The notes beneath the pieces are model-generated. The model was not told the DNA's origin. It did no database searches and saw nothing but the letters and a program-made list of their open reading frames with translations. The translations under genes and the position numbers were made by a program. A stretch of DNA of 64,000 nucleotides from Promethearchaeia archaeon (GTDB lineage Archaea > Asgardarchaeota > Lokiarchaeia > Sigyniarchaeales > SOKP01), in assembly GCA_029856145.1 (NCBI GenBank), contig JAHQWK010000001.1, positions 529,731 through 593,730 of the forward strand. The letters are read 5' to 3'. Shown piece after piece: positions 16,625 to 24,540 of the stretch; the stretch's first letter is position 1; every line of letters begins with the position of its first letter.

Positions 16625-16957
16625 ATGTCAATCCCAAGCGATTTTACAGAGCAAATTATTCACATTATTAAATCTATTCCAAAGGGAAGAGTTCTCACAT
16701 ATGGATTTATTGCTAAATTAGCAGGAAATCCAAGAGCCGCTAGACAGGTTTCATGGATTTTACATTCATCATCCAAAAAATACAACTTACCATGGCATCG
16801 TGTCATTAGTTCAAATGGTAAAATCTCGCTAAAATCATTCGAAGACCGTCAATATCAAAAAAATCTACTAGAACAAGAAGGAATTAAGGTTCTAGATGGA
16901 TTTAAAGTGAATCTTGAAAAATACTTATGGAAAATTAATTCTATTGAAAACCTGTAA
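16625..16957 (+). CDS. Alkyltransferase-like protein (ATL), O6-alkylguanine lesion sensor
   Basis: 110 residues, only the C-terminal DNA-binding domain of the MGMT family. The helix-turn-helix with the base-flipping Arg is in NPRAARQVSWIL, and the active-site motif, PCHRV in MGMT, is PWHRV here (56-60) with Trp57 in place of the alkyl-accepting Cys. That Trp substitution is the hallmark of ATL proteins, which bind O6-alkylguanine without repairing it and pass the lesion to nucleotide excision repair. It follows the radical SAM gene by 26 bp and may share its transcript. ATG at 16625. Confidence 0.9.
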   Translation: MSIPSDFTEQIIHIIKSIPKGRVLTYGFIAKLAGNPRAARQVSWILHSSSKKYNLPWHRVISSNGKISLKSFEDRQYQKNLLEQEGIKVLDGFKVNLEKYLWKINSIENL

Positions 16958-16973
16958 AATAGAATTTTTGAAA

Positions 16974-17276
16974 TTATAGATTACGTGCTCTATGGGGTAA
17001 GCAGCTTGGAAATGTCTGAAAAAATACAGAAAATGCAATAGCTTCTTTACCTTCTTGAAAGAGTTTTCTAACACTTTCTAAATTTTCTTTCTGGGTGATT
17101 ATCTCCCTATTAGGAGAACCCAATTGTTCAAGCATTTTAATTCTTGATTGGAAATGTTCAATTAATCTATTTCCATTATTTTTTCTAAAATTTCTAAAAT
17201 CTTTTCTACAAGCTACTACAATATTACCATAACCCGGCTTTTTAGGGAATTTTCCCTCCGTCATCGTATATACCAC
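16974..17276 (-). CDS. Hypothetical small protein
   Basis: 100 residues from GTG (17276); an ATG four codons in (17264) would give 96 residues. Not recognised. The N-terminal part PKKPGYGNIVVACRKDFRNFRK has a single Cys, the middle is a charged amphipathic helix (IEHFQSRIKMLEQLG...EIITQKENLESVRKLFQEGKEA) and the tail is hydrophobic. Tail to tail with the ATL gene (16-bp gap). A helical scaffold or partner protein is possible; no function assigned. Confidence 0.5.
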   Translation of the reverse strand: MVYTMTEGKFPKKPGYGNIVVACRKDFRNFRKNNGNRLIEHFQSRIKMLEQLGSPNREIITQKENLESVRKLFQEGKEAIAFSVFFQTFPSCLPHRARNL

Positions 17277-17556
17277 TTATATTTCACCGTTCAATCAATA
17301 AATTTCAATTTTTTTTCTTTGATATAAATGTCAATTCAAGTATATATAATTTGCGTATTCTCTGAAAAAAACACAATTAAATCGTGATTATCAACGATCT
17401 TTACAAATATTTCTTCTTTCTATTTTACATTTCAATCAAGGATAATTTTATTAATAGAAGATTAACTCTAGGTTATTGGAGATAATATTATCTCAAAAAT
17501 ACACTGTTATAAATAGAAAATATATACTAATTAATCAAAAAGTAAAGAATTTAATT

Positions 17557-18852
17557 ATGGCAAAAACTGACTATTTTATCGGAGAAGCCCTAATAGGAGA
17601 TCCCCCTAATCTAGCTCATGTAGATTTAATAATTGGTTCAAAAGATGGACCTGTAGGAATTTCTTTCGCAAATGCACTGAGCAATCCTTCAAAGGGACAC
17701 GGTGGTTTGCTAGCTGCTATACGCCCAAATCTCTTATCTAAACCAGTGAGCCTTATAGTGCCTAAAGTTACGATATCGGATATGGCAGATGCCAACAAAA
17801 TATTTGGTCCAGCTCAGGCAGCGGTAGCAAAAGGTATTGCTGATGGTGTAGAAGAAGGTTTAATCCCAATGAATAAATTGGATGATTGGGTAATAATTGT
17901 AAGTGTGTTTATACATCCTGAAGCCACAGATTACCGAAAAATCTACCAATTTAACTATGGTGCCACAAAACTAGCAATTCAGAGAGCACTTAAAAACTAT
18001 CCTCCAATAGAAAAGATATTTTATGATAAAGACCGAGCTAAACATCCAGTTGCTGGAATTAGAGTACCCAGACTTTGGCGTCCACCCTATATACAAGTAG
18101 CATTAGATCATCCTGCGTTGGAAAAACAAATAAAAGTAGTTCAACAATTACCAAAGAGTGACCGAATAATTTTAGAAGTTGGAACTCCATTTCTTAAGAA
18201 ATATGGCGTTGAATCAATTAAACAAATTCGAGAAGTTGCTAAAGAAAAATTTATTGTTGCTGATTTAAAGACCTTAGATGTTGGAAAATTAGAGGTTGAT
18301 TTTGCATTTGATGCAACTGCTGATGCGGTAGTAGCAAGTGGATTAGCAGCTAACGCTTCTCTTAACAAGTTTATTTTAGAAGCACAAAGACTTGGAATTC
18401 ATGCTTTTGTTGACACAATGGAAGTTCAGAATCCTATTGAGAAGTTAGCTTCTCTAAAACAGACACCTGATGTGGTAATTCTTCATAGAGGAATTGATGT
18501 TGAACAATCTGCAATAGGAGACAAATCTCCTGATGCCTCTCAAAAAGCCAGATGGGCGTTAGTTCCGAAAATTAAAGAATTATATGCGGGTCAAAAGAAA
18601 GCTTCAGGTAGAGATAGAGTATTGGTTGCAGTCGCTGGAGGTATTGAGCCAAGTACTGCGGCTTATGCTATAGAACAGGGAGCAGATATCCTTATTGTGG
18701 GTAGATTTATAGCTAGCGCAAAAGATGTTGAATTTGCTATGAGAAGAATGCTTGGAGTTCTTCCAGGTTATCAAGATATTGATCTAAAAAGGATTCATTC
18801 TGAAGATGATGATAATACGGTTGAAAAAGCAGGCGGTCCTAAATGGGACTAA
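17557..18852 (+). CDS. fae-hps: Bifunctional formaldehyde-activating enzyme / 3-hexulose-6-phosphate synthase
   Basis: 431 residues from ATG 17557; the open frame runs 27 codons further up, but that extension is not family-like. N-terminal Fae domain (about 1-160): EALIGDPPNLAHVDLIIG carries the conserved catalytic His (H21), with KGHGGLLAAIRPNL and QFNYGATKLAI; it condenses formaldehyde with tetrahydromethanopterin. C-terminal Hps domain (about 185-400): a (beta/alpha)8 OMP-decarboxylase fold with VALDHPAL, IILEVGTPFLKKYG and FIVADLKTLD (catalytic D-x-K-x-x-D), joining formaldehyde and ribulose-5-phosphate or running in reverse for pentose synthesis. Fae-Hps fusions are known in archaea. No Phi isomerase gene nearby. 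Confidence 0.95.
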   Translation: MAKTDYFIGEALIGDPPNLAHVDLIIGSKDGPVGISFANALSNPSKGHGGLLAAIRPNLLSKPVSLIVPKVTISDMADANKIFGPAQAAVAKGIADGVEEGLIPMNKLDDWVIIVSVFIHPEATDYRKIYQFNYGATKLAIQRALKNYPPIEKIFYDKDRAKHPVAGIRVPRLWRPPYIQVALDHPALEKQIKVVQQLPKSDRIILEVGTPFLKKYGVESIKQIREVAKEKFIVADLKTLDVGKLEVDFAFDATADAVVASGLAANASLNKFILEAQRLGIHAFVDTMEVQNPIEKLASLKQTPDVVILHRGIDVEQSAIGDKSPDASQKARWALVPKIKELYAGQKKASGRDRVLVAVAGGIEPSTAAYAIEQGADILIVGRFIASAKDVEFAMRRMLGVLPGYQDIDLKRIHSEDDDNTVEKAGGPKWD

Positions 18853-18930
18853 TCTAATTTTTTTTAGATCTCCATTTTATCAAAAATAATTAATAAATAT
18901 TAAAAAAAAAAAATAGGAAAAAAAAGGTAA
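18853..18930. terminator. T-tract/hairpin between convergent fae-hps and the HhH gene
   Basis: Just after the fae-hps stop, ATCTA-T(8 or so)-TAGAT can form a short stem; the right-hand half holds long A runs that are T tracts for the minus-strand gene. A bidirectional terminator is likely, given the archaeal preference for U-tract termination. Confidence 0.4.
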
Positions 18931-19728
18931 TTATTTAATTTTTTTAGCTTCTTCTATCCATTCTTCAATTTCTTCTAATCTAGGAGGTTTCCTAAACACA
19001 TCTGGTTTCTTTTTATCTAATTCCATTATTCGATCTAGAGTATTTTTAGGATTTCGTTGCGCAAATTCTTTTACGCTATCAATTCCAATCTGATTAAGAA
19101 CATCTGCATATTCCGGACCTACCCCTCCTATTCTCATTAAATCCGCATGTTCTGCCCACTTATCTATCAACTTCTCTGAAATCTTAGTCGTTGCTGATAA
19201 ACTTTTAATTTTAACTGAATCTATTGATATTAAATTCTCAACCTTGGAATATCCTGCTTTTTCTAATGATTTAGAAAATTTATCACCAATTCCTTCAATT
19301 TCCACGATACGAGTTAATTTAGGACTTGTTTTAGCTTTCTTCTCTGTATACATTTCTTTTGCTTGACTAACCCAACCATTAATATCTTCTACTCTAGGGA
19401 TTTTTCTAACTACATCAGGCTGTTCTTTATCAAATTTAACAATTCTATCTAAAGTATTTTGTGGATTTCTATACGAAAGTTCTTTTATGGAATCAATTCC
19501 AACTCTATTTAATACTTCGGAATATTCAGGACCAACACCCTTGAGCTCCATTATTTCTGCTTGATCTTGCCATTTTTCAAGCAATTTTACTGAGATCTTT
19601 GTTTTTCCTGCTAACTCTTTTATTTCTCGCCATGTTAGGGGTATTAAATTTTCTACTTCCGCAATCCCCTCCTTCTCTAAGATTTTAGCATATTTTTCCC
19701 CAATTCCTTCAATTTCAATAATTTTCAT
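18931..19728 (-). CDS. Tandem helix-hairpin-helix (DUF4332-like) protein
   Basis: 265 residues made of two near-identical halves of about 130 residues. Each begins with an 'IEGIGEKYAKILEKEGI' or 'IEGIGDKFSKSLEKAGY' hairpin, then KISxKLLxKW, a second hairpin with GVGPEYxEVLNRVGIDS, and ends NPxNTLDRIxxxDKxxPDVxRKxPR. These G-I-G/G-V-G hairpins are the non-specific nucleic-acid-binding motif found in DUF4332-type proteins. Internal duplication is clear from the aligned halves. Cytosolic; likely DNA- or RNA-binding; no partner gene visible. Confidence 0.7.
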   Translation of the reverse strand: MKIIEIEGIGEKYAKILEKEGIAEVENLIPLTWREIKELAGKTKISVKLLEKWQDQAEIMELKGVGPEYSEVLNRVGIDSIKELSYRNPQNTLDRIVKFDKEQPDVVRKIPRVEDINGWVSQAKEMYTEKKAKTSPKLTRIVEIEGIGDKFSKSLEKAGYSKVENLISIDSVKIKSLSATTKISEKLIDKWAEHADLMRIGGVGPEYADVLNQIGIDSVKEFAQRNPKNTLDRIMELDKKKPDVFRKPPRLEEIEEWIEEAKKIK

Positions 19729-19900
19729 TTTATCTTCCTCTAATTATTTTAATATTAGAATTATAGTAAGTATATAAAAATATTATATGTTCTTTTTTAA
19801 TCTTTTACTCAATTAAAAATAAATTTACATTTTGTATCTTTATTAAAATTGATTGAGATTTAGATAATCTGAGAAATGATTATTTCATTATTTTTCATTT

Positions 19901-21151
19901 CTATTGCAGTTGTAATTTGAAAATTTTATCATTTTTTTTAACTGGGTTATCAACAATGATCCCAACAGCTATTCGCTCTTTTTTAGATGAAACAAATGGA
20001 GTTTCGGTTAGATTTTTCTTTTGCTTAATCTGAATAGAGCTAATTTCTTGTCTTAAATATGTATCTGTATGCGTACCAATAATAAAAATCTCATCGTTTA
20101 ACATTAATTTCCCTGACGTTAAAAGAATTTTAGCTGCTTTTTTTTCTGGGAAGTAATTTAAGACTTTACCAATCTCAATTTTTTTGTACTTTGAGATGTT
20201 TCCATCAAATTCTCTTTGTATTTCACTCCCTTTTGGTAATCCAAGATAAAATCCTGTAGAAAAACCTCGATTATATACTTTATTTAAACGTTTGAGCCAA
20301 TTTTTAACCTTTTCTTGTGAAAAAGTATTATCATAAAAAGATTCAATAGCTTCTCGATAACATGAGGTTGTTTCTTCAATATATATTGGATCTCTCATTC
20401 GACCTTCAATTTTAAAAGCGTCTATATCAGCTTCAATTAATTTTGGAATATGCTCTATCATGCAGAGATCCTTTGTGTTAATAAAAAAAACTCCGTCATA
20501 AAGAAATTCATTGTTTTGGTCGTCATAAACGCGCCATTTTCTTCTACATGGTTGAATGCACTTCCCTCTATTTGCTGAATAATCTTGAGATTGACAAGTT
20601 TCAGCAGAAAAATAACATCGACCTGAGATTGAAGTACACTGAGCCCCATGAACGAAAGTTTCGATTTCAGTTTTATTTAATATATGTTTAATTTCTTTTA
20701 TTTGGTCTAATAATAATTCCCGTGCTAGTATTAATCTTTGGGCTCCTAATGTTTCATAAAATATTGCCGTTCGAGAATTAGAAATATTAGCTTGAGTAGA
20801 GATATGAAAATCTAAACCTTTTTCTTTCGCTAACTGGATAGCACCAATATCGTGAATGATTACAGCGTCAATTTCAGCTTCTACAGCTTTATCTAATATC
20901 TGATCTAAAAGAGGGAATTCATTTTCATAAATTACTACATTTGTAGTGAGATACGCATGAGTATTATTATCATGACAAGTTTTTACAATATTGTTTAAAT
21001 CTTGTAGTTTAAAATTGTCACTGTACATTCTCATATTAAACGATTCAACTCCAAAATACACAGCATCAGCTTTACCTAACACTGCGCTTAAAGATTTATA
21101 ATTTTTTAAAGGAGCCATTAATTCGACTCTTTTTCCATTTGTATTTTTCAT
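19901..21151 (-). CDS. Peptidase U32 family protein
   Basis: 416 residues. The N-terminus ELMAPLKNYKSLSAVLGKADAVYFG and the family signature ETFVHGAQCTSISGRCYFS (about 168-186), followed by CxxxDYSANRGKCIQPCRRKW, identify U32. The four-Cys set is conserved. Members include collagenase-like proteases and, in bacteria, TrhP/RlhA-type enzymes for tRNA/rRNA hydroxylation; which applies here cannot be told. C-terminal beta-barrel segment (about 330-416) present. Divergent from the ATP-cone gene with a 149-bp spacer. Confidence 0.88.
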   Translation of the reverse strand: MKNTNGKRVELMAPLKNYKSLSAVLGKADAVYFGVESFNMRMYSDNFKLQDLNNIVKTCHDNNTHAYLTTNVVIYENEFPLLDQILDKAVEAEIDAVIIHDIGAIQLAKEKGLDFHISTQANISNSRTAIFYETLGAQRLILARELLLDQIKEIKHILNKTEIETFVHGAQCTSISGRCYFSAETCQSQDYSANRGKCIQPCRRKWRVYDDQNNEFLYDGVFFINTKDLCMIEHIPKLIEADIDAFKIEGRMRDPIYIEETTSCYREAIESFYDNTFSQEKVKNWLKRLNKVYNRGFSTGFYLGLPKGSEIQREFDGNISKYKKIEIGKVLNYFPEKKAAKILLTSGKLMLNDEIFIIGTHTDTYLRQEISSIQIKQKKNLTETPFVSSKKERIAVGIIVDNPVKKNDKIFKLQLQ

Positions 21152-21300
21152 CCTTTTTAGTTCATAACTCCAACTTTTTGGTTAATTTAATTATATTCAA
21201 TTTAAGAATTTCTAAATCGATATATACTCCAATATTACATTTAATTATTTACAATATCAATTTTATTTTTATCTAAATAATAATAAACTAATTTCAAATT

Positions 21301-21759
21301 GTGTCTGTAGAAAGTAAGAAATATAGTGATTTAAAACTTAACTTTGCTAAATTTTTACCCAAAGTTCATACTAAAAACGGTACTTATATTTTTCATCCTG
21401 GATTTATTTATCAATCTCTATTAAAGGAAACTAATATTTCTAAATTTAATGCGAAAAAAATAACAGAACAAGTACTACGATTTTTAGTTTCCGTAAACTT
21501 GAAACTGATAACTGCCCCACTTATCAGAGAAGTGGTAAATGTTCATTTACTCAAGAACGGGTTTGAGAATGAGCGATTGCAGTATACACGAATAGGATTA
21601 CCTGTTTATGATCTAAACCAAATTTTTAATGAGCGGATTGAATCTAAAGAAGTAGTCTCGGAGATTATGAATTGGATAATCACAGAATTTCATGAAGTAA
21701 ATAAATTGATTAACAAGGATGAAAAAATCTCTACTGTTAGAAAAATATATAAAAAATAG
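21301..21759 (+). CDS. Free-standing ATP-cone-like domain protein
   Basis: 152 residues from GTG 21301. The pattern GTYIFHPGFIYQSLLKETNIS...AKKITEQVLRFL...LITAPLIREVVNVHLLKNGFE follows the ATP-cone of ribonucleotide reductases and NrdR: a strand, paired helices, then the 'itt..irelV...Ll..g' helix. The tail RIGLPVYDLNQIF is like the end of archaeal ATP-cones. No reductase domain and no zinc finger are present, so a free-standing nucleotide sensor is suggested. Divergent from the U32 gene. Inference from pattern only. Confidence 0.6.
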   Translation: MSVESKKYSDLKLNFAKFLPKVHTKNGTYIFHPGFIYQSLLKETNISKFNAKKITEQVLRFLVSVNLKLITAPLIREVVNVHLLKNGFENERLQYTRIGLPVYDLNQIFNERIESKEVVSEIMNWIITEFHEVNKLINKDEKISTVRKIYKK

Positions 21760-21788
21760 AAGAAAAATTAATTATAATATTTAATATT

Positions 21789-21806
21789 TAAGCCACTGGT
21801 GGCTTA
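21789..21806 (+). terminator. Perfect inverted repeat after the ATP-cone gene
   Basis: TAAGCCAC-TG-GTGGCTTA, an 8-bp perfect dyad (7-bp stem with a CTGG loop when drawn as a hairpin). It lies 30 bp after the stop and about 80 bp before the next promoter, so it could be a terminator, an mRNA 3' stabiliser or an operator. No T tract follows. Confidence 0.4.
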
Positions 21807-21883
21807 TAGTCAGAATCCTCCGGATGATAATTTCAAAAACTTAAGGTAAAGTAAATAAAAAATCCAACACCAGTGTATAAAAC

Positions 21884-21893
21884 TATATATATT
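21884..21893 (+). promoter_or_regulatory. TATA box of the small zinc-ribbon gene
   Basis: TATATATATT lies about 25 bp before the ATG at 21914, so the transcript would be almost leaderless. This favours ATG 21914 over the in-frame GTG at 21905. Confidence 0.5.
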
Positions 21894-21913
21894 TTAAATC
21901 CTTAGTGCATTTT

Positions 21914-22129
21914 ATGCCAAAATGCCCTTTTTGTGAGACCGATATTTTTTTAGAGGATTTTTTTCATACAATCGTTAAAGAAACTAAAAAAGGAAAAATA
22001 AAAAAGAAAGTAGGAGAATTTAAAGGAGAAAGCATGCCTATAGGATTTAAAAATTATGTAAAAATGTGGACATGTCCATCGTGCGATAAGATTCTAGGTT
22101 TTTCAGAATATATGTGGGATTCTGCTTAA
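21914..22129 (+). CDS. Small zinc-ribbon protein
   Basis: 71 residues from ATG 21914. N-terminal CPFCETDIF and C-terminal WTCPSCDKILGFSEY give two CxxC knuckles about 50 residues apart, a treble-clef/zinc-ribbon arrangement, with a basic linker KETKKGKIKKKVG between. Common Asgard/archaeal type with no assigned role. TATA box and start spacing suggest leaderless transcription. Confidence 0.7.
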   Translation: MPKCPFCETDIFLEDFFHTIVKETKKGKIKKKVGEFKGESMPIGFKNYVKMWTCPSCDKILGFSEYMWDSA

Positions 22130-22149
22130 TAAATATAGTAAAATTTGAT

Positions 22150-22671
22150 TCATAAAATTATTCCGCAATGTGGACAAATTGATGCATCTGGATCGATCGG
22201 ATTTCCACATTCCTGACATATTTTATTCTGAGATTTAACCGGTAAATTCATTGATCTGATATCATCTTCCTTGCTGACAATTGATTTCACTAATTCCGTA
22301 GGAGATTGAGTAAAATGTGAATAAATCACACCTATTATTACAATTATAAGCATAACTGATAAAATTATTATCGGAATGACCATTGTGATATGAAAAAATG
22401 GGAAAGTAGCAACGATTATAATCGTAATTACTAAAAAAATAGCAATTGGAAGGATACATATTAAAGATCCTAATAAAGAAGGTTTGGAATTTGGAGTTCC
22501 AAGATTGTGATAACAGGCTCTGCAATACATATGACTAGTAGAATATTTATCTCTACCTCTACCATGAGTTATATTAAAATTTTTCTTGCATCTTAAGCAA
22601 ATTGGCTTATGACATTTTTCACATTTTATAGTAGCATCTACTTCTGGATGATTATAGCATTTTAAACTCAT
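22150..22671 (-). CDS. B-box-type zinc finger membrane protein with C-terminal zinc ribbon
   Basis: 173 residues. The N-terminal zinc domain CYNHPEVDATIKCEKCHKPIC...CKK...YCRACYHN (about 5-55) follows the B-box pattern (C/H pairs, 'Y..YC..C'). Two transmembrane helices (about 68-90 and 94-116) come next, then a C-terminal zinc ribbon CQECGNPIDPDASICPHCG. Both ends probably face the cytosol. Such B-box/TM/zinc-ribbon proteins recur in Asgards; partners unknown. Convergent with the zinc-ribbon gene before it. Confidence 0.7.
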   Translation of the reverse strand: MSLKCYNHPEVDATIKCEKCHKPICLRCKKNFNITHGRGRDKYSTSHMYCRACYHNLGTPNSKPSLLGSLICILPIAIFLVITIIIVATFPFFHITMVIPIIILSVMLIIVIIGVIYSHFTQSPTELVKSIVSKEDDIRSMNLPVKSQNKICQECGNPIDPDASICPHCGIIL

Positions 22672-22885
22672 CGATATGTATTCTTTAATTAAAAAAATAT
22701 ATAAATCTTTTTACTAGATTTTGACCAGAATTTGAAAAACCTTGTAAACTTATTCATTTAAAATGAATAATTCATCTTAATGATTTAACAAAGACTTTCT
22801 TATCTATCCGACTATATAAACCTATTACTTTCAACCTAATTTCCTTTAAGCTTTTAAAGTTAATCTATAAAAGGCATAAAGAAAA

Positions 22886-22899
22886 AATATATATAAAAA
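22886..22899 (+). promoter_or_regulatory. TATA box upstream of the nuclease-like gene
   Basis: ATATATATAAAAAT lies about 60 bp before the GTG at 22958, so transcription should begin near 22918 and leave a leader of about 40 nt. Confidence 0.45.
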
Positions 22900-22957
22900 T
22901 AAGGGATTAGAAGTAGGACCTTATTACTTCACTCCTGAGTATTTTGTTTTTAGAGCA

Positions 22958-23701
22958 GTGTTTTTCTTAGCCGCTGAGGCTAATAATGGGGATACTATAG
23001 GTCTTGGTGAATTAGGTTCTGCTATAGGGATAAGTAAAATACAAGCCCATCTTTATCAGGGGTATGGTTTTGGTGAAGATCACTTTGGGAAAATTTCGAA
23101 TTATGTCAAGACACTATTAAGAAACATGCCACCAAATTCCGATACAGAGATTATCATAATAGCAAGAAAAGTTATAGGTGAATACGAGAGTACATATGAA
23201 TCTAGACAAAGAGAATTAAATGATATAAAGGGAGATAAGTCATTCTTTCAAGGGAATGTTCGTAAATACATTGAAAATCTTTTTGGTGTGGAGTTCTTTT
23301 CAGAAAAGCAAGTTAAAATGGCTGTGAGTGTCAGGGAGGTGACTATTATAAATGATGATGGTAATCGGGAGACAATTAAGGTCCATGGCGGGGTTAAATT
23401 TGACGGTTATTTAGAGTTGACTCGACCTCTTAAGGATTATCTAGGTATAGATGACAAGTGGCTTGGTATTGCTTTTGAGGCTATGGGGACGTATTGGCAT
23501 AGCTTACCTGCGCAGAAAGAAGCCGATCGAAAGAAGCGCTTAATTTGTAAGGAGAAGAATGTGATTTTGCTAGAAATTTGGGAGAGTTGGGATGAATCCA
23601 CATATTTAACTGAGATTCTTAAGCAAATCAAAGATCAGACGGGGCTAGTGATTAAGCAAGAAAAATTAAATGAGCTAAGTAAATATATTGGCGATAGGTA
23701 G
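22958..23701 (+). CDS. PD-(D/E)XK-like nuclease domain protein
   Basis: 247 residues from GTG 22958. The frame is open up to 22880 and that part (VGPYYFTPEYFVFRA) looks protein-like, so the true start may lie upstream, though no ATG/GTG/TTG is there. The C-terminal half has a nuclease-like core: KFDGYLEL, then GIAFEAMGTYWH, DRKKRLICKEKNVILLEIWE, the 'E-x-x-G-x-x-x-H ... D-x-x-K' layout of homing-type and Vsr-like endonucleases. The N-terminal part looks helical (GIELGS-type HTH possible). Base use is richer in G/C than the neighbours and the next gene shares this: possible acquired segment. Target unknown. Confidence 0.6.
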   Translation: MFFLAAEANNGDTIGLGELGSAIGISKIQAHLYQGYGFGEDHFGKISNYVKTLLRNMPPNSDTEIIIIARKVIGEYESTYESRQRELNDIKGDKSFFQGNVRKYIENLFGVEFFSEKQVKMAVSVREVTIINDDGNRETIKVHGGVKFDGYLELTRPLKDYLGIDDKWLGIAFEAMGTYWHSLPAQKEADRKKRLICKEKNVILLEIWESWDESTYLTEILKQIKDQTGLVIKQEKLNELSKYIGDR

Positions 23702-23768
23702 CATTAATTTTAAATAATAATTTCACTATTTTTTTTATGAAGCTTAAGTTTGGTTTTTATTTCTGGTC

Positions 23769-24380
23769 ATGACAGATTATATTTGCAGGCAAGATTTTAA
23801 GGATTGTCCATATAGAGTATATGACTTGGAAAAAAAGGATTCTTTCTGCAATTATTTTCACTTGCACGCTCAGTTTATCATCAGTCGTGAGTTCTCAAAG
23901 ATACCCTCTTTAATACAGAGGGCTTGTGAGTGGGTGCAGAAGGATGAAGCTAGGTTGAAATTTATAAGGGAGATCACAAAGAGGAGAGGACTAGATCTAT
24001 TAAAAAACGCTCAGATAGGTGATATAGTTTTTTGCTATGTAGGGACTTATCATGAGGTTAAGTTGATTGAGAAACCATTAGATGGTTCAATATTCGTAAC
24101 GTGCGAGACACCAAGCGGGAAAGTTATTCGAGTACAACCCCGCGACCTTGGTAGAATTTCGAAAGGGTTCTATTTCAGTGAATATTATATCGAGGGAATA
24201 AGAAACAAGAAGCAAGCACAAGAGATCGAATATAAAGCGAAATATAATGGCTTTAGAGCTGAAATTGAGAGAAAAGATAATGGGTATGTTTTGAAAATTT
24301 ATGGAGATTCCCAACAAGAAGTTGACGACTTTATAAATCTCTCTTTAGAGCAAGATTTTGATATTTCTCCTTACATATGA
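23769..24380 (+). CDS. Hypothetical protein with N-terminal Cys cluster
   Basis: 203 residues, not recognised. The N-terminus has CRQDFKDCPY...FCNYFH (C6, C13, C27 and His residues), a possible metal site. A basic helix follows (EARLKFIREITKRRGLDLL), then a beta-rich part with GDIVFCYVGTYHEVKLIEKP and RVQPRDLGRISKGFYFSEY. Soluble. Same strand as the nuclease-like gene, 67 bp after it, and with the same raised GC and AGG/GAG-rich codon use, so the two probably travel together. ATG at 23769. Confidence 0.6.
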   Translation: MTDYICRQDFKDCPYRVYDLEKKDSFCNYFHLHAQFIISREFSKIPSLIQRACEWVQKDEARLKFIREITKRRGLDLLKNAQIGDIVFCYVGTYHEVKLIEKPLDGSIFVTCETPSGKVIRVQPRDLGRISKGFYFSEYYIEGIRNKKQAQEIEYKAKYNGFRAEIERKDNGYVLKIYGDSQQEVDDFINLSLEQDFDISPYI

Positions 24381-24426
24381 GATCCTGAGAAATTTTGTTA
24401 AGAAAAAAAAATTTAAAAAAATTAAC

Positions 24427-24540
24427 CTAATTACTTATTTTAAGTTCTTCTTTGACCCATCTCGGTATTTGGTTACTATCCTCTGCTAGAATTACTTGAT
24501 CGGCCTCGAATTCGCTTGAAAAATAGGCCCAATGAACTGA
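24427..24540 (-). pseudogene. Possible frameshifted C-terminal tail of the 751-residue coiled-coil protein
   Basis: Beyond the annotated stop of the neighbouring gene (24492), a different minus-strand frame reads EFEADQVILAEDSNQIPRWV (then KEEL and on to TAG at 24427-24429). Its composition is more protein-like than the in-frame end 'FQANSRPIK'. It may be the original C-terminus separated by a one-base frameshift near 24530, or a sequencing error. Inference only. Confidence 0.35.

Noticed and set aside
17476..17556. N-terminal extension of Fae-Hps
   Set aside because: Not similar to Fae proteins; the ATG at 17557 gives the usual N-terminus.
21760..21904. Possible tRNA near the 8-bp inverted repeat at 21789-21806
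   Set aside because: No cloverleaf, no T-loop or anticodon arm could be drawn.
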